Shown here one piece after another: positions 46,016-55,247 of a stretch of 64,000 nt of DNA (position 1 is its first letter; every line of letters starts with the position of its first letter). A program made the position numbers and the translations under genes. Origin of the DNA: Falsiroseomonas tokyonensis (GTDB lineage Bacteria > Pseudomonadota > Alphaproteobacteria > Acetobacterales > Acetobacteraceae); the NCBI RefSeq assembly GCF_019024325.1, contig NZ_JAFNJS010000009.1:51014-115013 (forward strand), in the 5' to 3' direction. Under the pieces are notes generated by a model. That model worked only from the letters and a program-made list of their open reading frames with translations, was not told where the DNA came from and made no database searches.

Positions 46016-48229
46016 ATGTTCTTCGGCACCTCCTTCTTCTTCTGGCTGATCGCGGCGCTCGGCACGCTGGTCCTGCCCTGGCACATGCAGCAGGATGGGC
46101 TGACGCTCGCCGGGCTCTTCGCGCTCGGCCGGGGGGAGGCAGAGGCAGCCTCGGCCCTGTCGCAGGCGGCGCAGTTCGGGCGCTTCTGGTTCTGGCCGGT
46201 GATCGCCGGCCTGTTGCTGGCGCTGCCCGGTGCGCTGCCGAGCGGGGATCGCGCGCGGCGCGCGCGCTTCCTGGTCTGGGGCGGCGGGCTGGGCCTTGCC
46301 GCGCTGATGCTGCAGGGCCTCGCCGTGGGCATCCAGGGCTGGAATTGGCCGGTGCTGGCCCGCATGTTCGGGGAGCTGGAGGACCGGCAATTCGGCATCG
46401 GCCTCGGCGGCGCGATGGCCTTCGCAGGGTTCCTGATCCTGCTGACCGATGGCCTCGCCCTGCGCGGCTATTTCAAGGGCGACCGCTTCGTCTCCGGCGC
46501 CGTGGGCCTGCTGGTCGCCTCCATCCTCGTCTTCACCGCCTGGCCGGTCGGCACCGTGCTGTCCGAGATGTTCACGCCACGCGCGGACCTCACCTTGGGC
46601 GCCGCGATGGCGGAGCGGCTGTTCGACAGCAAGATCTGGGGCCTCGGCTGCGTCACGGGCCGGGTGAATTGCGGCGTCTTCTGGAACACGCTGCTGCTTG
46701 CCACCTGCACCGCGACCGCGGCCACCATCCTCGGCCTGTGTTTCGCGCTGATCGTCACGCGCAGCGGGTTCCGCGCGAAGAAGCTGCTGCGGCTGCTGAC
46801 GGTGCTGCCGATCATCACGCCGCCCTTCGTCATCGGCCTCGGTCTGATCCTGATCTTCGGCCGCTCCGGCGTCTTCAACCAGATCGCGGAATCCGTCTTC
46901 GGGCTGGAGCTCGGCCGCTGGATCTACGGCTTCAACGGCGTGATGCTGGCGCAGGTCTTCTCCTTCACCCCCATCGCCTTCCTTGTGCTGATCGGCGTGG
47001 TGGAGGGTGTCTCCCCCGCCATGGAGGAAGCCTCGCAGACGCTGCGCGCCAGCCAGATGCGCACCTTCCGCGCCGTGACCCTGCCGCTGATGCTGCCGGG
47101 CCTCGCCAATGCCTGGCTGGTGGTCTTCGTGGAAAGCCTGGCCGACTTCGGCAATCCCATCGTGCTCGGCGGCTCCTTCGGCGTGCTGTCGACCGAGATC
47201 TTCTTCGCCGTGGTCGGCGCGCAGCAGGATTTCGGCCGCGCCGCGGTGCTGGCGGCCATCATGCTGGTGGTGGCGCTGACCGCCTTCGTCATCCAGCGCA
47301 GCGTGGTGGGCAAGCGCAGCTATGTCTCGATGACCGGCAAGGGCGATGTCGGCCTGCCGACGCGGCTGCCGCCGCCGGTGCGCCGCGTGGCCTTCGCCGT
47401 GGCGATCCCCTGGGCCATCCTCACCGTCGTCGTCTATGTCATGGCGCTGGCCGGCGCCTTCGTGCGCGTCTGGGGCCGCGACTGGACGCCGACCTTCAGC
47501 CATTTCGAACGCGCCTTCGCGCTGGAATGGTCGCCGGCGGGCGCGCTGATCTTCTCCGGCGGCGCCTGGCATTCGCTGTTCACCACCATCCAGCTCGCCG
47601 CCATCGCGGCCCCCATCACCGCGGGCCTCGGCCTGCTCGCCTCCTGGGTGCTGACGCGGCAGCGTTTTGCGGGGCGCACGGCGCTGGAATTCGCGCTGAT
47701 GCTGACCTTCGCCGTGCCCGGCACGGTGATCGGCGTGGCCTATATCCTGACCTACAACCTGCCGCCGCTGGAGATCACCGGCACCGCCGTGATCCTCGTC
47801 GCCTGCTTCGTCTTCCGTAACCTGCCGGTCGGCGTGCGCTCCGGCGTCGCGGCGATGAGCCAGCTCGACAAGTCGCTGGACGAGGCGGCGGTGACGCTGC
47901 GCGCCTCCACCTTCCGCACGCTGCGCACGGTGGTGCTGCCGCTGCTGAAGCCCGCCATCGTCACCGCGCTGGTCTATTCCTTCGTGCGCGCCATGACGAC
48001 GGTCTCGGCCGTGATCTTCCTGGTCTCGGCGGAGTATGAGATGGCGACGGTCTTCATCATCAACCGCGTCATCAATGGCGATTACGGCCTGGCGATCGCC
48101 TATTGCGCCGTGCTGATCGTGCTGATGATGGCGGCGATCGGGCTGATCAACCTGCTGGTCGGCCGCCGCAACCTCGGCAGGCGCGCCGCCGCCCTTCCCA
48201 CACCTGCTCCAGTCGGAGGCCGTGCGTGA
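46016..48229 (+). CDS. ABC importer double permease (FbpB/AfuB type)
   Basis: The protein has 737 residues. An N-terminal membrane part of about 180 residues is followed by two binding-protein-dependent permease modules. Coupling loops with the EAA motif are visible twice: EEASQTLRASQMRTFRAVTLPL (split here as two overlapping parts around residue 345) and DEAAVTLRASTFRTLRTVVLPL near 625. A single chain thus provides both permease halves, as in ferric importers. It follows the third binding protein directly and overlaps the ATPase start. Confidence 0.92.
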   Translation: MFFGTSFFFWLIAALGTLVLPWHMQQDGLTLAGLFALGRGEAEAASALSQAAQFGRFWFWPVIAGLLLALPGALPSGDRARRARFLVWGGGLGLAALMLQGLAVGIQGWNWPVLARMFGELEDRQFGIGLGGAMAFAGFLILLTDGLALRGYFKGDRFVSGAVGLLVASILVFTAWPVGTVLSEMFTPRADLTLGAAMAERLFDSKIWGLGCVTGRVNCGVFWNTLLLATCTATAATILGLCFALIVTRSGFRAKKLLRLLTVLPIITPPFVIGLGLILIFGRSGVFNQIAESVFGLELGRWIYGFNGVMLAQVFSFTPIAFLVLIGVVEGVSPAMEEASQTLRASQMRTFRAVTLPLMLPGLANAWLVVFVESLADFGNPIVLGGSFGVLSTEIFFAVVGAQQDFGRAAVLAAIMLVVALTAFVIQRSVVGKRSYVSMTGKGDVGLPTRLPPPVRRVAFAVAIPWAILTVVVYVMALAGAFVRVWGRDWTPTFSHFERAFALEWSPAGALIFSGGAWHSLFTTIQLAAIAAPITAGLGLLASWVLTRQRFAGRTALEFALMLTFAVPGTVIGVAYILTYNLPPLEITGTAVILVACFVFRNLPVGVRSGVAAMSQLDKSLDEAAVTLRASTFRTLRTVVLPLLKPAIVTALVYSFVRAMTTVSAVIFLVSAEYEMATVFIINRVINGDYGLAIAYCAVLIVLMMAAIGLINLLVGRRNLGRRAAALPTPAPVGGRA

Positions 48230-49299
48230 GCATCCCCATCAAGACAACGGGCGCGGAAGTTCGCCTCACCGGCCTCGGCAAGCGCTACGGCCAGGTGCAG
48301 GCGGTGAAGCCGCTGGACCTGGTGATCGAGGGCGGCACGCTGGTGACGCTGCTCGGCCCCTCCGGCTGCGGCAAGACCACGCTGCTGCGCATGATCGCCG
48401 GGTTGGAACAGGCAACCGAGGGCCGCATCTTCATCGGCGGGCGTGACGTGACCTTGCTGTCCGCCGGGGAGCGCAATGTCTCCATGGTCTTCCAGTCCTA
48501 TGCGCTCTTCCCGCACATGTCGGTGCTCGAGAATGTCGCCTATGGCCTCGTCTCCTCCGGCGAGCGCAAGCAGGCCGCGCATGCCAAGGCCGAGGCGGTG
48601 CTGGAGACGGTGGGGCTGAAGGGTTTCGGCGGCCGCCTGCCCTCCGAAATGTCCGGCGGCCAGCAGCAGCGCGTGGCCGTGGCCCGCGCCCTGGTGCTGG
48701 AGCCGGATGTGCTTCTGTTCGATGAGCCGCTGTCGAACCTCGACACCCGCCTGCGCCGCACGATGCGGGAGGAGATCCGCGCGCTGCAGCAGAGGCTCGG
48801 CCTGACCGTGGTCTATGTGACCCACGACCAGTCGGAGGCGCTGGCCGTCTCCGACAAGATCGTGGTGATGCGCAATGCCGGCATCGCCCAGGCCGGCGCG
48901 CCGGAGGTGCTCTATGCCAGCCCCGATTCGGTCTTCGTCGCCACCTTCATGGGCGAGGCGAACCATGTGCGCGGCGTGATCGAAAGCGTCACGGGCGAGC
49001 ACTGCGTGCTGGCGCTGGACAGCGCACGCCTGACCCTGCCCGGCCGCGGTCTGCCGCCCGGGCCGGTGGATGCGGTGATCCGGCCGGAGGCGATTCGCAT
49101 CGCCCCGCCGGATACGCCGAACGGGCTCGAGGCGACCGTGACCCGCGCGACCTATATGGGATCCCACACCGAATACTATTTCGGCACCGCGGTGGGCGAG
49201 CTGTTTGCCCAGGGCGCGGACCGCCTGCGCCGGCGGCAGCCGGGGGAGAAGGTGCGGCTGCTGCTGGATGAGGAAGGCGTGGTGGTGGTGCGGCCCTGA
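48226..49299 (+). CDS. ABC importer ATPase (FbpC/PotA type), GTG start
   Basis: The protein has 357 residues. Walker A GPSGCGKTT, Q-loop VFQSYALFPHMS, signature MSGGQQQRVAVARAL, Walker B VLLFDEPLSNLD and the switch His in VYVTHDQSEA are followed by a TOBE domain (VIRPEAIRI, YMGSHTEYYF). The start is GTG 48226 overlapping the permease stop as GTGA, with GGAGG 6 bases upstream. It powers the importer with three binding proteins. Confidence 0.93.
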   Translation: MSIPIKTTGAEVRLTGLGKRYGQVQAVKPLDLVIEGGTLVTLLGPSGCGKTTLLRMIAGLEQATEGRIFIGGRDVTLLSAGERNVSMVFQSYALFPHMSVLENVAYGLVSSGERKQAAHAKAEAVLETVGLKGFGGRLPSEMSGGQQQRVAVARALVLEPDVLLFDEPLSNLDTRLRRTMREEIRALQQRLGLTVVYVTHDQSEALAVSDKIVVMRNAGIAQAGAPEVLYASPDSVFVATFMGEANHVRGVIESVTGEHCVLALDSARLTLPGRGLPPGPVDAVIRPEAIRIAPPDTPNGLEATVTRATYMGSHTEYYFGTAVGELFAQGADRLRRRQPGEKVRLLLDEEGVVVVRP

Positions 49300-49402
49300 G
49301 CCACCCTGCCACATCGCGTTGCACCCTCTTGCCCTGACCCGCCGCCCCTCTTACGCCTATGCCGTTTCGGCAACGTCCGAACCGTCTCGGAGGAAACAAC
49401 CC

Positions 49403-50380
49403 GTGCTTCACCGTCGCGCGCTGGGCGCCGCCGCCCTCGGCCTGCTTGCCGCCCCCACCCTGGCCCCCAAGCGGGCCCGGGCCCAATCCTATCCCGATCG
49501 TCCCGTCACCCTGGTGGTGCCCTGGGCCGCCGGCGGGTCCACCGATGCGGTCGCGCGCATCGTGGCCGCGCGGCTGCAGCAGGACACCGGGCGCGGCTTC
49601 GTGGTGGACAACCGCACGGGCGCCAATGGCACCATCGGCTTCGGCTCCGTCGCCCGCGCCCGGCCGGACGGCTACACGGTTCTGGTCGGCACCGTCAGCA
49701 CCTATGCCATGGCACCGCACCTGTACCAGCTGCCCTATGACAATGACCGCGCCTTCACCGGCGTCGGCCTCATCGCCTCGCAGCCGATGATCCTGTGCGT
49801 GCCGCGCAATTCGCCCTATCGGACGCTCGCGGACTTCGTCACGGCCGCGCGCGCGCCGAATTCGCGGCTGGTCTATGCCAATTCCGGCACCGGCTCCTCC
49901 ACCCACTTGGCGACGGAGCTGTTCCTCAGCGCCGCCGGCGTCACCATGCAGGATGTCGGCTATCGCGGCGGCGCGCCGGCGGTGCAGGGCACCATCACCG
50001 GGGAGGTGCAGATGATCATCCAGGCTGCCTCCGGCGTGCTGCCGCTGATCCAGTCCGGCGACCTGCGGGCGCTGGCCATTTCCTCCGCCCAGCGGTCGCC
50101 GGTGGCACCCGACGTGCCGACCTTCAAGGAACAGGGTTTCGACGTGGAGGTGGCGGAGCATATCGCCGTGCTGGTCCCGGCCGAGACGCCCGCGCCCATC
50201 GTGCAGCGCCTGAACGAGCTGTTCCGCGCCGCCGTCACCGCGCCGGAAACGCGGGAGCGTCTGGCCGCCCTGGCCACCGTGCCGGAGACGATGCGGCCGG
50301 AGGAATGGGCCGCCTACAACGCCGCGGAGAACGCCAAGTGGCGGGAGGTGATCCGCGCCCGCAACATCAAGGTGCAGTAG
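49403..50380 (+). CDS. Bug/TctC-type binding protein, GTG start
   Basis: The protein has 325 residues. The signal sequence (HRRALGAAALGLLAAPTLA, cleavage near RAQ) is followed by LVVPWAAGGSTDAVARIVAA, DNRTGANGTIGFGSVA and GTITGEVQMIIQAASG. GTG 49403 is chosen because GGAGGAAAC precedes it by 8 bases. It comes about 100 bp after the ABC importer ATPase and has no permease partner in the window; its ligand is probably a carboxylate. Confidence 0.9.
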   Translation: MLHRRALGAAALGLLAAPTLAPKRARAQSYPDRPVTLVVPWAAGGSTDAVARIVAARLQQDTGRGFVVDNRTGANGTIGFGSVARARPDGYTVLVGTVSTYAMAPHLYQLPYDNDRAFTGVGLIASQPMILCVPRNSPYRTLADFVTAARAPNSRLVYANSGTGSSTHLATELFLSAAGVTMQDVGYRGGAPAVQGTITGEVQMIIQAASGVLPLIQSGDLRALAISSAQRSPVAPDVPTFKEQGFDVEVAEHIAVLVPAETPAPIVQRLNELFRAAVTAPETRERLAALATVPETMRPEEWAAYNAAENAKWREVIRARNIKVQ

Positions 50381-50435
50381 CCGGGCCGGGCGGGGGCGAT
50401 TGACAGGCGCGCCCCCGCCCCCTCACCTCTCGCCC

Positions 50436-51095
50436 ATGCCCAAGCTCCAAGCCGCCCAGATCCCGGTCACCCCCTTCCAGCAGAACTGCGCCCTGATCTG
50501 GGATGCGGAGACGCAGCGCGGCACGGTCATCGACCCCGGCGGCGATGTGCCGCGCATCCTGGCCGCCATCGCCAAGGCGGGCGTCACGGTGGACAATATC
50601 CTGCTGACCCATGGCCATCTCGACCATGCCGGCGGCGCCGCTGCGCTGCGCGCGGCGCTGACGCAAAGCCAGGGCGCGCCGGTGCCGGTGGAGGGGCCGC
50701 ATGAGGCCGATGCCTTCCTGCTGTCCGGCATTGCGGCCCAGGGCCGGCAATACGGCATCGAGGGGCTGGAGAATGCCACCCCCGACCGCTTTCTGACGGA
50801 AGGCGAGACGGTCACCATCGCGGGCCAGACTTTCGGCGTGCTGCATTGCCCGGGCCATGCGCCGGGGCATGTGGTCTTCGTCAGCCAGGCGCTCGGCTTC
50901 GCCGTGGTGGGCGATGTGCTGTTCCGCGGCTCCATCGGCCGCACCGACTTCCCCTATGGCGACCATGACGCGCTGATTTCCGCCATCGTCACCAAGCTGC
51001 TGCCGCTGGGGGATGAGATGCGCTTCCTCTGCGGCCATGGCCCGGGCTCCACCTTCGGCGAGGAACGGCGGACAAATCCCTTCCTGCCGCGCTGA
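50436..51095 (+). CDS. MBL-fold hydrolase (glyoxalase II/YcbL-like)
   Basis: The protein has 219 residues. The metal motif is THGHLDHAGG (HxHxDH), with CPGHAPGHVVF, VGDVLFRGSIGRTDF and LCGHGPGSTFG, as in YcbL-like type II glyoxalases, which cleave thioesters such as S-lactoylglutathione. The ATG at 50436 is used. It lies in the same direction as its neighbours, but no pathway link is visible. Confidence 0.9.
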   Translation: MPKLQAAQIPVTPFQQNCALIWDAETQRGTVIDPGGDVPRILAAIAKAGVTVDNILLTHGHLDHAGGAAALRAALTQSQGAPVPVEGPHEADAFLLSGIAAQGRQYGIEGLENATPDRFLTEGETVTIAGQTFGVLHCPGHAPGHVVFVSQALGFAVVGDVLFRGSIGRTDFPYGDHDALISAIVTKLLPLGDEMRFLCGHGPGSTFGEERRTNPFLPR

Positions 51096-51148
51096 GCTGT
51101 CATCGAATTGAGGGGGTTTCGGCGGCCGTTCCGCGCTTGAATGGCGGC

Positions 51149-52087
51149 ATGACCAAGCCCCTCCGCCTCGCGCTCGCCGCCCTTGCCCTCGCCGCCGCGC
51201 CCGCCGCGGCGCAGGAGATCCCGGACCGGCTGCGGGCGCTGACCCGCGGCGCGGAATGGCGCCAGGTGGCGGTGATCCCGCTGGCCTTCCCCAGCCACCA
51301 CCCGCAGGGCATGGCCCGCATCGGCGACCGCTTCTACATCTCCTCGGTCGAGATCATCGAACGCACCCAGCGCTACGACGCGCCGCGAGACGGCATGGAC
51401 CGCAGCCCCGGCCGCGGCCGCGGCCTGCTCTTCGAGGTGGATGCGGAAGGCAAGCTGCTGCGCAGCCTCACGCTGGGCGAGGGCGATATCTACCACCCTG
51501 GCGGCGTCGATTTCGACGGCACCCACCTCTGGGTGCCGGTCGCGGAGTACCGGCCGAACAGCCGCTCCATCATCTACCGGGTCGATCCCACGACCATGCA
51601 GGCCGAGGCGGTCTTCCACTTCGACGACCATGTCGGCGGGCTGGTGCGGGACACGGCCTCCAACACGCTGCACGGCGTCTCCTGGGGCTCACGCCGCTTC
51701 TATGCCTGGCCGCAGGATGCGGCGGGGCGGCCGACCAATGCGGCGCAGCGCTCGGCCGATCTGCGGCGGCCCAACCCGGCGCTCTATATCGACTACCAGG
51801 ACTGCCATTCGGTGGGGCCGGGGCTGGCGCTGTGCTCCGGGCTGAACGCCTATCGGCCGCAGGGGCCAGGCGGGCCGGTCTTCGCCCTGGGTGGGCTGGA
51901 GTTGGTGGACCTGGCGCAGGGAAGGCCGGTCTTCCAGCTGCCGGTGGAGCGCTGGACCGAATCCGGCCTGCCGATGACCCAGAACCCCTTCGCCGTGGCG
52001 GCGCAGGGCGCGAATGGCCTGCGCCTGTGGTTCGCGCCGGAGGATGACACCACGCGCATCTTCGTCTTCGACGTGGCGCCCAGGTAA
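51149..52087 (+). CDS. Secreted protein of DUF6454-like type, function unknown
   Basis: The protein has 312 residues with a signal peptide (RLALAALALAAAPAAA, cleavage before QEI). The mature part reads as a beta-propeller-like sequence with repeated short strands: PSHHPQGMARIGDRFYISSV, GDIYHPGGVDFDGTHLWVPV, DDHVGGLVRD and YQDCHSVGPGLALCSG. Several His and Asp residues are grouped in these loops. I think it matches DUF6454; no enzymatic role is known. An in-frame TTG at 51137 is an alternative start. Confidence 0.75.
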   Translation: MTKPLRLALAALALAAAPAAAQEIPDRLRALTRGAEWRQVAVIPLAFPSHHPQGMARIGDRFYISSVEIIERTQRYDAPRDGMDRSPGRGRGLLFEVDAEGKLLRSLTLGEGDIYHPGGVDFDGTHLWVPVAEYRPNSRSIIYRVDPTTMQAEAVFHFDDHVGGLVRDTASNTLHGVSWGSRRFYAWPQDAAGRPTNAAQRSADLRRPNPALYIDYQDCHSVGPGLALCSGLNAYRPQGPGGPVFALGGLELVDLAQGRPVFQLPVERWTESGLPMTQNPFAVAAQGANGLRLWFAPEDDTTRIFVFDVAPR

Positions 52088-52259
52088 ATGCAAAGGCACA
52101 AAGGCTTTGCCTTGGTGCGCCTCAGACGCCGGGCGGGCCGCATCCGCGGCCCTTGGCTTCGTCGTGCCGAAGGCACGCCTGCGGCGTGACGCACTTGCCG
52201 CGGCGCCCGTCCAGGCGCTCGGCCACGAGGGCCGCAGGTCGAAAGCCCCCGCCGTCGTT
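52088..52259. terminator. Hairpin-rich spacer between convergent genes
   Basis: The 172-bp spacer between the secreted protein (stop 52087) and the DMT transporter (stop 52260) holds several hairpins: GCAAAG/CTTTGC near 52090-52110, GGGCCGC-ATCC-GCGGCCC near 52135-52152 and GTGCC-GAA-GGCAC near 52168-52180. They can act as terminators for both strands; the density suggests a repeat-type insertion. Confidence 0.45.
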
Positions 52260-53117
52260 CTACTTCCGCGCCGCCGCCCGCTCGCTCATCACGCAGGCGA
52301 AGACCACCACCGCGGCGCCCGCCAGCATGGCCAGCGCCGGGATACGGCCCCAGAAGGCGAAGTCCCAGGTCAGCGACCAGACCAGCCCCGAATAGCCGAA
52401 GGGCGCCAGGCGGCTGGCCGAGGCATGCCGGAAGGCCTCCGCCAGGCAGACGGTGGCCATGCCCACCAGCAGCCCATTCCCCACCATCTGCACCAGGGAG
52501 ACGGCGCTGGGCGGCGACCAGTGGCTGAGCCCCAGCGGCAGCATCACCACGAAGCCGAGCAGGGAGGGCCAAACCAGCACGCGGGCGATCCCGGGTTCGC
52601 CGCGCAATTGCCGGTTCAGGGTGAAGACCGCCGAGTAGCAGAAGGTGCCACCCAGCGCGTAGAGATAGCCCAACACCGGCGCGCCGCCCGCCATGCCCGC
52701 CAGCCCTGGCGCCAGGCCGATGGCGACACCCGCGAAACCCACGCCGCACCAGGCCCAGGCGGCCGCCGGCGGCCTTTCCTTCAGCGTCCAGGCGGCCAGC
52801 GCCAGCACGATGAAGGGGGAGGTGAAGAACACCAGGTAGCCCTCCGCCAGCGGCAGCAGGCTGAAGGCCTGGAAGAAGCAGATGGCGCTGCCCAGCATCA
52901 CCACCGCCCGGGCGGCATGCAGCCGCGGAAAGCGCGTGGCCAGCGGCCCGCCCCAGCCCGGCATCAGGGCGCGCGCGACACCCACCACCAGCAGCAGGGT
53001 GGCGAATCGCACCAGCAGCACCTGCCAGACCTCATGCCCGGCCGAGAGCAGCTTGCTATTGGCGTCGAGCAGGCCGAACAGGCCGATGCCGGCCAGCATC
53101 AGCGCGGGTCCGCGCAC
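52260..53117 (-). CDS. DMT/EamA-family transporter, GTG start
   Basis: The protein has 285 residues and ten predicted transmembrane helices in two EamA repeats (GLFGLLDANSKLL with LLVRFATLLLVVG; YALGGTFCYSAVFTLNRQL). S-adenosylmethionine and amino-acid exporters fall in this family; the substrate is unknown. GTG 53117 has GGGGGAGG at 5 bases and is preferred over the internal ATG at 53099. It is divergent from pyrD. Confidence 0.88.
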   Translation of the reverse strand: MRGPALMLAGIGLFGLLDANSKLLSAGHEVWQVLLVRFATLLLVVGVARALMPGWGGPLATRFPRLHAARAVVMLGSAICFFQAFSLLPLAEGYLVFFTSPFIVLALAAWTLKERPPAAAWAWCGVGFAGVAIGLAPGLAGMAGGAPVLGYLYALGGTFCYSAVFTLNRQLRGEPGIARVLVWPSLLGFVVMLPLGLSHWSPPSAVSLVQMVGNGLLVGMATVCLAEAFRHASASRLAPFGYSGLVWSLTWDFAFWGRIPALAMLAGAAVVVFACVMSERAAARK

Positions 53118-53257
53118 CTCAGCCTCCCCCCTGGATGAGGCGCGGGTATGCCCGCCCGCGCGACCGCAAGTCCACCGCCCCCCGCACGCATGGCAGGGCT
53201 GCGCCGCCGCTTGGCACCTTCCCTCGGCCGGCCAGACAGGGCACAAGCCGCCCCGCC

Positions 53258-54322
53258 ATGACCCCCCAACTCGCCTCCGTCCTGATGCCGCTGATGCGCG
53301 GCATGGATCCCGAACGCGCGCATGACCTGGCCCTCCGCGGGCTGCGCTTTGGCCTCGCCGGGGCGGATCGCAGCGCGGATGACCCGGTGCTGGCGACCCG
53401 CGCCCTGGGCCTGGATTTCCGCAACCCCATCGGGCTGGCCGCCGGCTTCGACAAATCGGCGGTCGCCATCGCCCCGCTGATGCGGCTCGGCTTCGGCTTC
53501 GTGGAGGCGGGCTCCGTCACGCCGAAGCCGCAGATCGGCAATCCGAAGCCGCGGCTTTTCCGCCTGGCGGAGGACCGGGCGGTGATCAACCGCATGGGCA
53601 TGAACAATGGCGGCCTGGCCGTCTTCCTGGCCCGGCTGGCGCATCTTCCTGCGAACCGGCCGGCCGTGCTCGGCGTGAACATCGCCATCAACAAGGACGG
53701 CGCGGCGCCGCTGCGGGACTATCCGGCGCTCTATGCCGCCGTCGCGCCGCATGCGGGCTATGTCGCCATCAACGTCTCCTCCCCCAATACCCCCGGCCTG
53801 CGGGATTTGCAGGGGGAGGCCATGCTGCGCGACATCCTGGCCGCCGTGGTCGCCACGCGGGACGCGCTGGCGGGTCCGCGCCCGCCGATATTGGTAAAAA
53901 TCGCGCCGGACCTCTCGCCCGCCGCGGTCGAGCCGATCGTGGAGACGGCGGTGGCGCAGGGCATTGCCGGGCTCATCGTCTCCAACACCACCATCGCCCG
54001 GCCGGCCCTGCGTTCGGCGCAGAAATCCCAGGCCGGCGGCCTGTCCGGCCCGCCGCTCAAGGCCGCGGCGACGGAGCTGCTGCGCCGCGTCGCGCGGCTG
54101 ACAGCGGGGCGCGACCTGACGCTGATCGGCTGCGGCGGGGTTTCCAACGGGGCGGATGCGCTGGAGAAGATCCGCGCCGGCGCCGCCCTGGTTCAGCTCT
54201 ATGCCGCCTTCGCCTATGACGGGCCGGCACTGATCCCGCGCATGAAGCGGGAGCTGGCCGCGGCGCTGCGGCGGGACGGATTCAAGACTGTGGCCGAGGC
54301 CATCGGGGTGGATGCACGATGA
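53258..54322 (+). CDS. pyrD: Dihydroorotate dehydrogenase, class 2 (quinone-dependent)
   Basis: The protein has 354 residues. Class 2 features: an N-terminal membrane-association helix, GLAAGFDKSA, the active-site Ser in VNVSSPNTPGLR (about 174-175), VKIAPDLS, SNTTIARP and IGCGGVSNGADALEKI. It oxidises dihydroorotate to orotate at the membrane and reduces ubiquinone, the step needed for UMP synthesis. Its presence shows that the class 1B-like pair at 22.6-24.4 kb is not the only DHODH. Its stop overlaps the HAD gene start. Confidence 0.95.
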   Translation: MTPQLASVLMPLMRGMDPERAHDLALRGLRFGLAGADRSADDPVLATRALGLDFRNPIGLAAGFDKSAVAIAPLMRLGFGFVEAGSVTPKPQIGNPKPRLFRLAEDRAVINRMGMNNGGLAVFLARLAHLPANRPAVLGVNIAINKDGAAPLRDYPALYAAVAPHAGYVAINVSSPNTPGLRDLQGEAMLRDILAAVVATRDALAGPRPPILVKIAPDLSPAAVEPIVETAVAQGIAGLIVSNTTIARPALRSAQKSQAGGLSGPPLKAAATELLRRVARLTAGRDLTLIGCGGVSNGADALEKIRAGAALVQLYAAFAYDGPALIPRMKRELAAALRRDGFKTVAEAIGVDAR

Positions 54323-55182
54323 TCATGCTGGACGGGGTTGCGACCCTGGCGGACCGCTATGACGGCTTCATCCTGGACCTCTGGGGCGTGGTGCATGACG
54401 GGCGCAAGCCCTATCCGGGGGTGGCGGAGGCGCTGGGCAGGCTGAAGGCGCGCGGCAAGCGCATCGCCTTCCTCTCCAATGCGCCGCGCCGGTCCTTCGT
54501 GGTGGATGACCTGCTGACCGGCATGGGCCTGGACCGCGCGCTCTGGGACGGGACCATGACCTCCGGCGAGCTGACCTGGCGGCACCTGAAGCACCGCGAC
54601 CGGGCGGATTTCGCCGCCCTGGGCCGGAAGGCGCTGCATATCGGGCCGGAGCGCGACCTTTCCGTGCCGGCGGAGACCGATGTGGTGCTGGTGGGATCGG
54701 CGGAGGAGGCCGAGTTCGTCCTGAACACCGGGCCGGAGCCGGCCCGCGGCAACCACGATATCGAACCCTATCGCCCGGCACTCGCCGCCTGCGCGGCCCG
54801 CCGCCTGCCGATGGTCTGCGTCAATCCGGACCGGCATGTCATGGTCGGCGATGAGCGGGTGATATGCGCCGGGGCGCTGGCCGACCTCTATGTCGAGCTC
54901 GGCGGCCCGACCGCCATCGAGATCGGCAAGCCCGACCCGGCCTGCTACCCGCCGGTGCTGGAGCTGCTGGGCCTGACCGATCGCGCCCGCGTGGTGGCGA
55001 TCGGCGACAGCCCGCATACGGACCTGGCCGGCGCCCAATCCGCCGGCATCGATGCGGTCTGGGCGCTGACGGGCCTGGCCGCCCACGCCCATGGCGCGGC
55101 GCCGGACCCGGAGGTGCTGGCCCAGGTCGCGGCGAGCGAGGGCGTGCGCCCCGTCGCCGCGCTGTTGGGGCTGCGCTGGTAG
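54319..55182 (+). CDS. HAD class IIA hydrolase (TIGR01459-like)
   Basis: The protein has 287 residues. Motif I FILDLWGVVHDG (nucleophile Asp20), motif II FLSNAPR, motif III Lys in EIGKPDP and motif IV VVAIGDSPHTDLAGA are present, with a class IIA cap between. The LWGVxHDG motif is typical of TIGR01459 proteins, alphaproteobacterial phosphatases of sugar-phosphate or nucleotide type with unknown substrates. ATGA overlap with pyrD points to co-expression. Confidence 0.92.
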   Translation: MIMLDGVATLADRYDGFILDLWGVVHDGRKPYPGVAEALGRLKARGKRIAFLSNAPRRSFVVDDLLTGMGLDRALWDGTMTSGELTWRHLKHRDRADFAALGRKALHIGPERDLSVPAETDVVLVGSAEEAEFVLNTGPEPARGNHDIEPYRPALAACAARRLPMVCVNPDRHVMVGDERVICAGALADLYVELGGPTAIEIGKPDPACYPPVLELLGLTDRARVVAIGDSPHTDLAGAQSAGIDAVWALTGLAAHAHGAAPDPEVLAQVAASEGVRPVAALLGLRW

Positions 55183-55184
55183 TT

Positions 55185-55233
55185 CGAGCAATTTCCGTTC
55201 TGGCTGGAACAGCCAGAACGGATCTCTTGCTCG
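55185..55233. terminator. Nested hairpin between convergent genes
   Basis: An inner stem CCGTTCTGGCT (55195-55205) pairs perfectly with AGCCAGAACGG (55211-55221) over loop GGAAC. An outer stem CGAGCAA (55185-55191) pairs with TTGCTCG (55227-55233). It lies between the HAD gene and the leftward creD gene, so it may be a bidirectional terminator or a mobile REP-like repeat. Confidence 0.6.
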
Positions 55234-55247
55234 AGATGCCAGAGAAT

